DNA of 49,703 nt from Actinomycetota bacterium (GTDB lineage: Bacteria > Actinomycetota > Acidimicrobiia > Acidimicrobiales > Ilumatobacteraceae), in assembly GCA_016870935.1 (NCBI GenBank), contig VGAB01000004.1, positions 1 to 49,703 on the forward strand, written 5' to 3'. Below the pieces are notes generated by a model. That model made no database searches. It saw only the letters and a list, made by a program, of their open reading frames with translations, and was not told where the DNA came from. The position numbers and the translations under genes were made by a program. Shown here in pieces: positions 47,891-49,703 of the stretch (position 1 is the stretch's first letter; each line of letters opens with the position of its first letter).

Positions 47891-49703
47891 ATGGCGCTCT
47901 CCGACATTCGCCAGCCCAGCGATCTCGCAAATCTCAGCTTCGAACAACTCGCCGAATTGGCCGTCGAGATTCGCGAGTTCATCATCGATGCGGTGGCCAA
48001 GAACAGCGGACATCTCGGCTCGAATCTCGGCGCCGTTGAACTGACCCTGGCTCTTCATCGTGTGTTCGAGTCTCCGCGCGACGCGATTTTGTGGGACACA
48101 GGCCACCAGGCCTATGTGCACAAGATCGTCACGGGCCGCCGCGTTGGCTTCAACAATCTGCGCCAAGCGGGCGGACTTTCGGGCTACCCGAGCCGCGAAG
48201 AAAGCGTGCATGACTTCATCGAAAACAGCCACGCGTCAACGGTGCTGAGTTACGCCTATGGTCTCGCGGTTGCCAGGGACCAAAGCACCAAACCCGATCA
48301 TCGGCATATCGTCGCGGTGATCGGCGACGGCTCGCTCACGGGCGGCATGGCCTACGAGGCGCTGAACAACCTCGGTCACTCGGGTCGTCGTGTGATCATC
48401 GTGCTCAACGACAACGGTCGCTCGTACGCGCCGACGATCTCCAATGTCACGAGCCCACAAAACACGAACACCGCGCCCGATGCGCTCGACGAAACCGGCG
48501 AGTTGGCCCGACCACAAGATCGCCTGACGCAGATCCTCTCGCGGGCGCTCACCGACATCAGACTCAACCCCGTCTATGTTCGACGCCAACGCAAACTCGA
48601 GAAGTTTCTCTATGATTTGCCGATCGTCGGGCCGCAAGCCGAGCGCGGAATCGAGGCGTTCAAGGCCGGCGTCCGCGAATATCTGCAACCCACCGCGTTC
48701 TTCGAGGCCCTCGGCGTTCGCTACATCGGGCCGATCGACGGTCACGATCAAAAGGCGCTCGAGCATGCGCTCAAGTCGGCGACCGCGCGCGTCGAAGAAG
48801 GCCCGCTCGTCATTCATGTGATCACGCAAAAGGGTCGGGGTTACCCGCCCGCCGAAGACGACGACGAGAAAAATCTGCACGATGCACCCGTGTTCGACCC
48901 CGTCACTGGTCCCCCAAAATCAGTGCCGACGGGCTACACGCAGGCGTTCGCCGACTCGATCATCAAGATCGCCGAACAAGATTCGCGCGTCGTGGCGATC
49001 ACAGCGGCGATGCCGGGACCGACGGGCTTGTTGCCGTTTCAATCGCGATTTCCCGAGCGCTTCATCGATGTCGGCATCGCCGAGCAGCATGCCGTAACCG
49101 CCGCGGCCGGCATGGCGATGGGTGGTTTGCGTCCGGTCGTCGCGCTCTATTCGACATTTTTGAATCGCGCCTGGGATCAACTCGTCTACGACGTAGCGCT
49201 TCATCGTTTGCCCGTCGTGTTCTGCCTCGACCGCGCCGGAGTCACTGGCGACGACGGGCCGAGCCACAACGGCGTCTACGACATGGCGTTGTTGTCGAAA
49301 GTGCCGGGCATGCGATTGCTCGCGCCGTCGAGCGCGCAAGATCTGGCGCAGATGCTCGAAGATGCGATCGGTCTGGCCGATTCTGGCCCCGTGGCGATTC
49401 GCTACCCGAAAGGTCTGGCTCGTTCGGTGGGCGAACATGAGATCGGTTCTGGGCTTCAGGCGCGAAAACTTCAGGCTTCATCTGCACCGAATGTCTGCGT
49501 ATTGGCGATCGGCAAAATGGTGGCGTCAGCCGAGACCGCGGTGCGCACCCTGGCAAGTCGCGGCATCGAGATCACGCTTTACGATGTTCGAAGTTGCGTG
49601 CCTGCCGACGAGAAAATGATCGCCGACGCCGCCCGCCACTGCGTCGTGGTGACGATCGAAGACGGAATTCGCGACGGTGGCATCGGAATGATGCTCGCCG
49701 ACC
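47891..49703 (+). CDS. dxs: 1-deoxy-D-xylulose-5-phosphate synthase (partial, 3' end outside window)
   Basis: First enzyme of the MEP isoprenoid pathway; condenses pyruvate and glyceraldehyde-3-phosphate with thiamine diphosphate. The first 604 codons are present without a stop up to the window edge. Motifs: NSGHLGSNLG, WDTGHQAYVHK, SGYPSREES, ENSHASTVLSYA, the ThDP site GDGSLTGGMAYEALNN, LNDNGRSYAPT, DVGIAEQHAVTAAAGMA with the catalytic Glu, and FCLDRAGVTGDDG. About 25-40 residues are missing. ATG 47891 follows a weak TAGCGT box. Together with the ispE fragment at the left edge it shows that the host uses the MEP route. Confidence 0.97.
   Translation, partial: MALSDIRQPSDLANLSFEQLAELAVEIREFIIDAVAKNSGHLGSNLGAVELTLALHRVFESPRDAILWDTGHQAYVHKIVTGRRVGFNNLRQAGGLSGYPSREESVHDFIENSHASTVLSYAYGLAVARDQSTKPDHRHIVAVIGDGSLTGGMAYEALNNLGHSGRRVIIVLNDNGRSYAPTISNVTSPQNTNTAPDALDETGELARPQDRLTQILSRALTDIRLNPVYVRRQRKLEKFLYDLPIVGPQAERGIEAFKAGVREYLQPTAFFEALGVRYIGPIDGHDQKALEHALKSATARVEEGPLVIHVITQKGRGYPPAEDDDEKNLHDAPVFDPVTGPPKSVPTGYTQAFADSIIKIAEQDSRVVAITAAMPGPTGLLPFQSRFPERFIDVGIAEQHAVTAAAGMAMGGLRPVVALYSTFLNRAWDQLVYDVALHRLPVVFCLDRAGVTGDDGPSHNGVYDMALLSKVPGMRLLAPSSAQDLAQMLEDAIGLADSGPVAIRYPKGLARSVGEHEIGSGLQARKLQASSAPNVCVLAIGKMVASAETAVRTLASRGIEITLYDVRSCVPADEKMIADAARHCVVVTIEDGIRDGGIGMMLAD

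Overview
The window is moderately GC-rich chromosomal DNA (upper fifties percent by eye) with dense genes, short gaps and many 1-8 bp start/stop overlaps. The organism is very probably an actinobacterium. The order mfd - mazG - eno - ftsB/divIC ... DUF501 - ppx matches Mycobacterium Rv1020-Rv1026, there is a 30-codon bS22 gene, and galU, moeA, a RimJ-like gene and an FmdB gene recall Rv0991-Rv0996. Family-level assignment is inference; an Acidimicrobiia lineage such as the Ilumatobacteraceae is my best guess.

Layout. 1-122: 3' end of an ispE-like gene. 134-2104: an AT-richer membrane acyltransferase that looks acquired. 2105-2560: a 49-bp tandem repeat made of the bS22 3' end and its terminator, the bS22 gene, and tRNA-Gln(UUG). 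2560-13662: a housekeeping run, glmU (truncated) - prs - rplY/ctc - pth - mfd - parvulin lipoprotein - mazG - eno - ftsB/divIC. 13663-29930: a molybdenum-hydroxylase island lying between ftsB/divIC and DUF501. It holds two form-II CoxL-like large subunits, a DrrABC-type exporter, CoxS and CoxM subunits, an SDR and a Dabb protein, a DAO-type flavoenzyme, the maturation genes coxD, coxE and two xdhC, an NlpC/P60 protein, an XRE regulator and a MocA-like cytidylyltransferase. 29931-34420: DUF501, ppx, a RimJ-like acetyltransferase, a crotonase, an unknown gene and a PfkB kinase. 34427-36303: an acyl-CoA synthetase and tRNA-Ala(CGC). 36344-39714: a small membrane protein and the moeA-moaA-moaC operon. 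39768-44147: a glycolipid-binding protein with a clear terminator, a serine hydrolase, galU, a cysteine-free FmdB, a SAF/CpaB-like protein and uppP. 44153-46920: the tldE/tldD pair. 46978-end: a PAP2 membrane enzyme and dxs, cut by the window edge.

How the genes fit together. moaA, moaC and moeA make molybdopterin cofactor. The MocA-like enzyme would add CMP to give the cytosine dinucleotide form used by this enzyme family, and CoxD, CoxE and XdhC would mature the CoxS/L/M hydroxylases. The hydroxylases carry AYRGAGR, not the AYRCSFR of proven CO dehydrogenases, so the substrate is unknown and CO oxidation should not be assumed. GlmU, UppP, IspE, Dxs and FtsB serve envelope and isoprenoid synthesis; Prs, Pth, bL25, bS22 and the tRNAs serve nucleotide supply and translation.

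Main points for a second look: GlmU ends before its acetyltransferase active site; FmdB/Ruc has lost all four zinc cysteines; Pth has Tyr where Asn114 is expected; the 3' end of bS22 is tandemly duplicated; the Mo-hydroxylase island interrupts a conserved block and has an orphan second large subunit; and a TANNNT -10 box sits 6 nt before the start codon of many first genes, which suggests widespread leaderless transcription.
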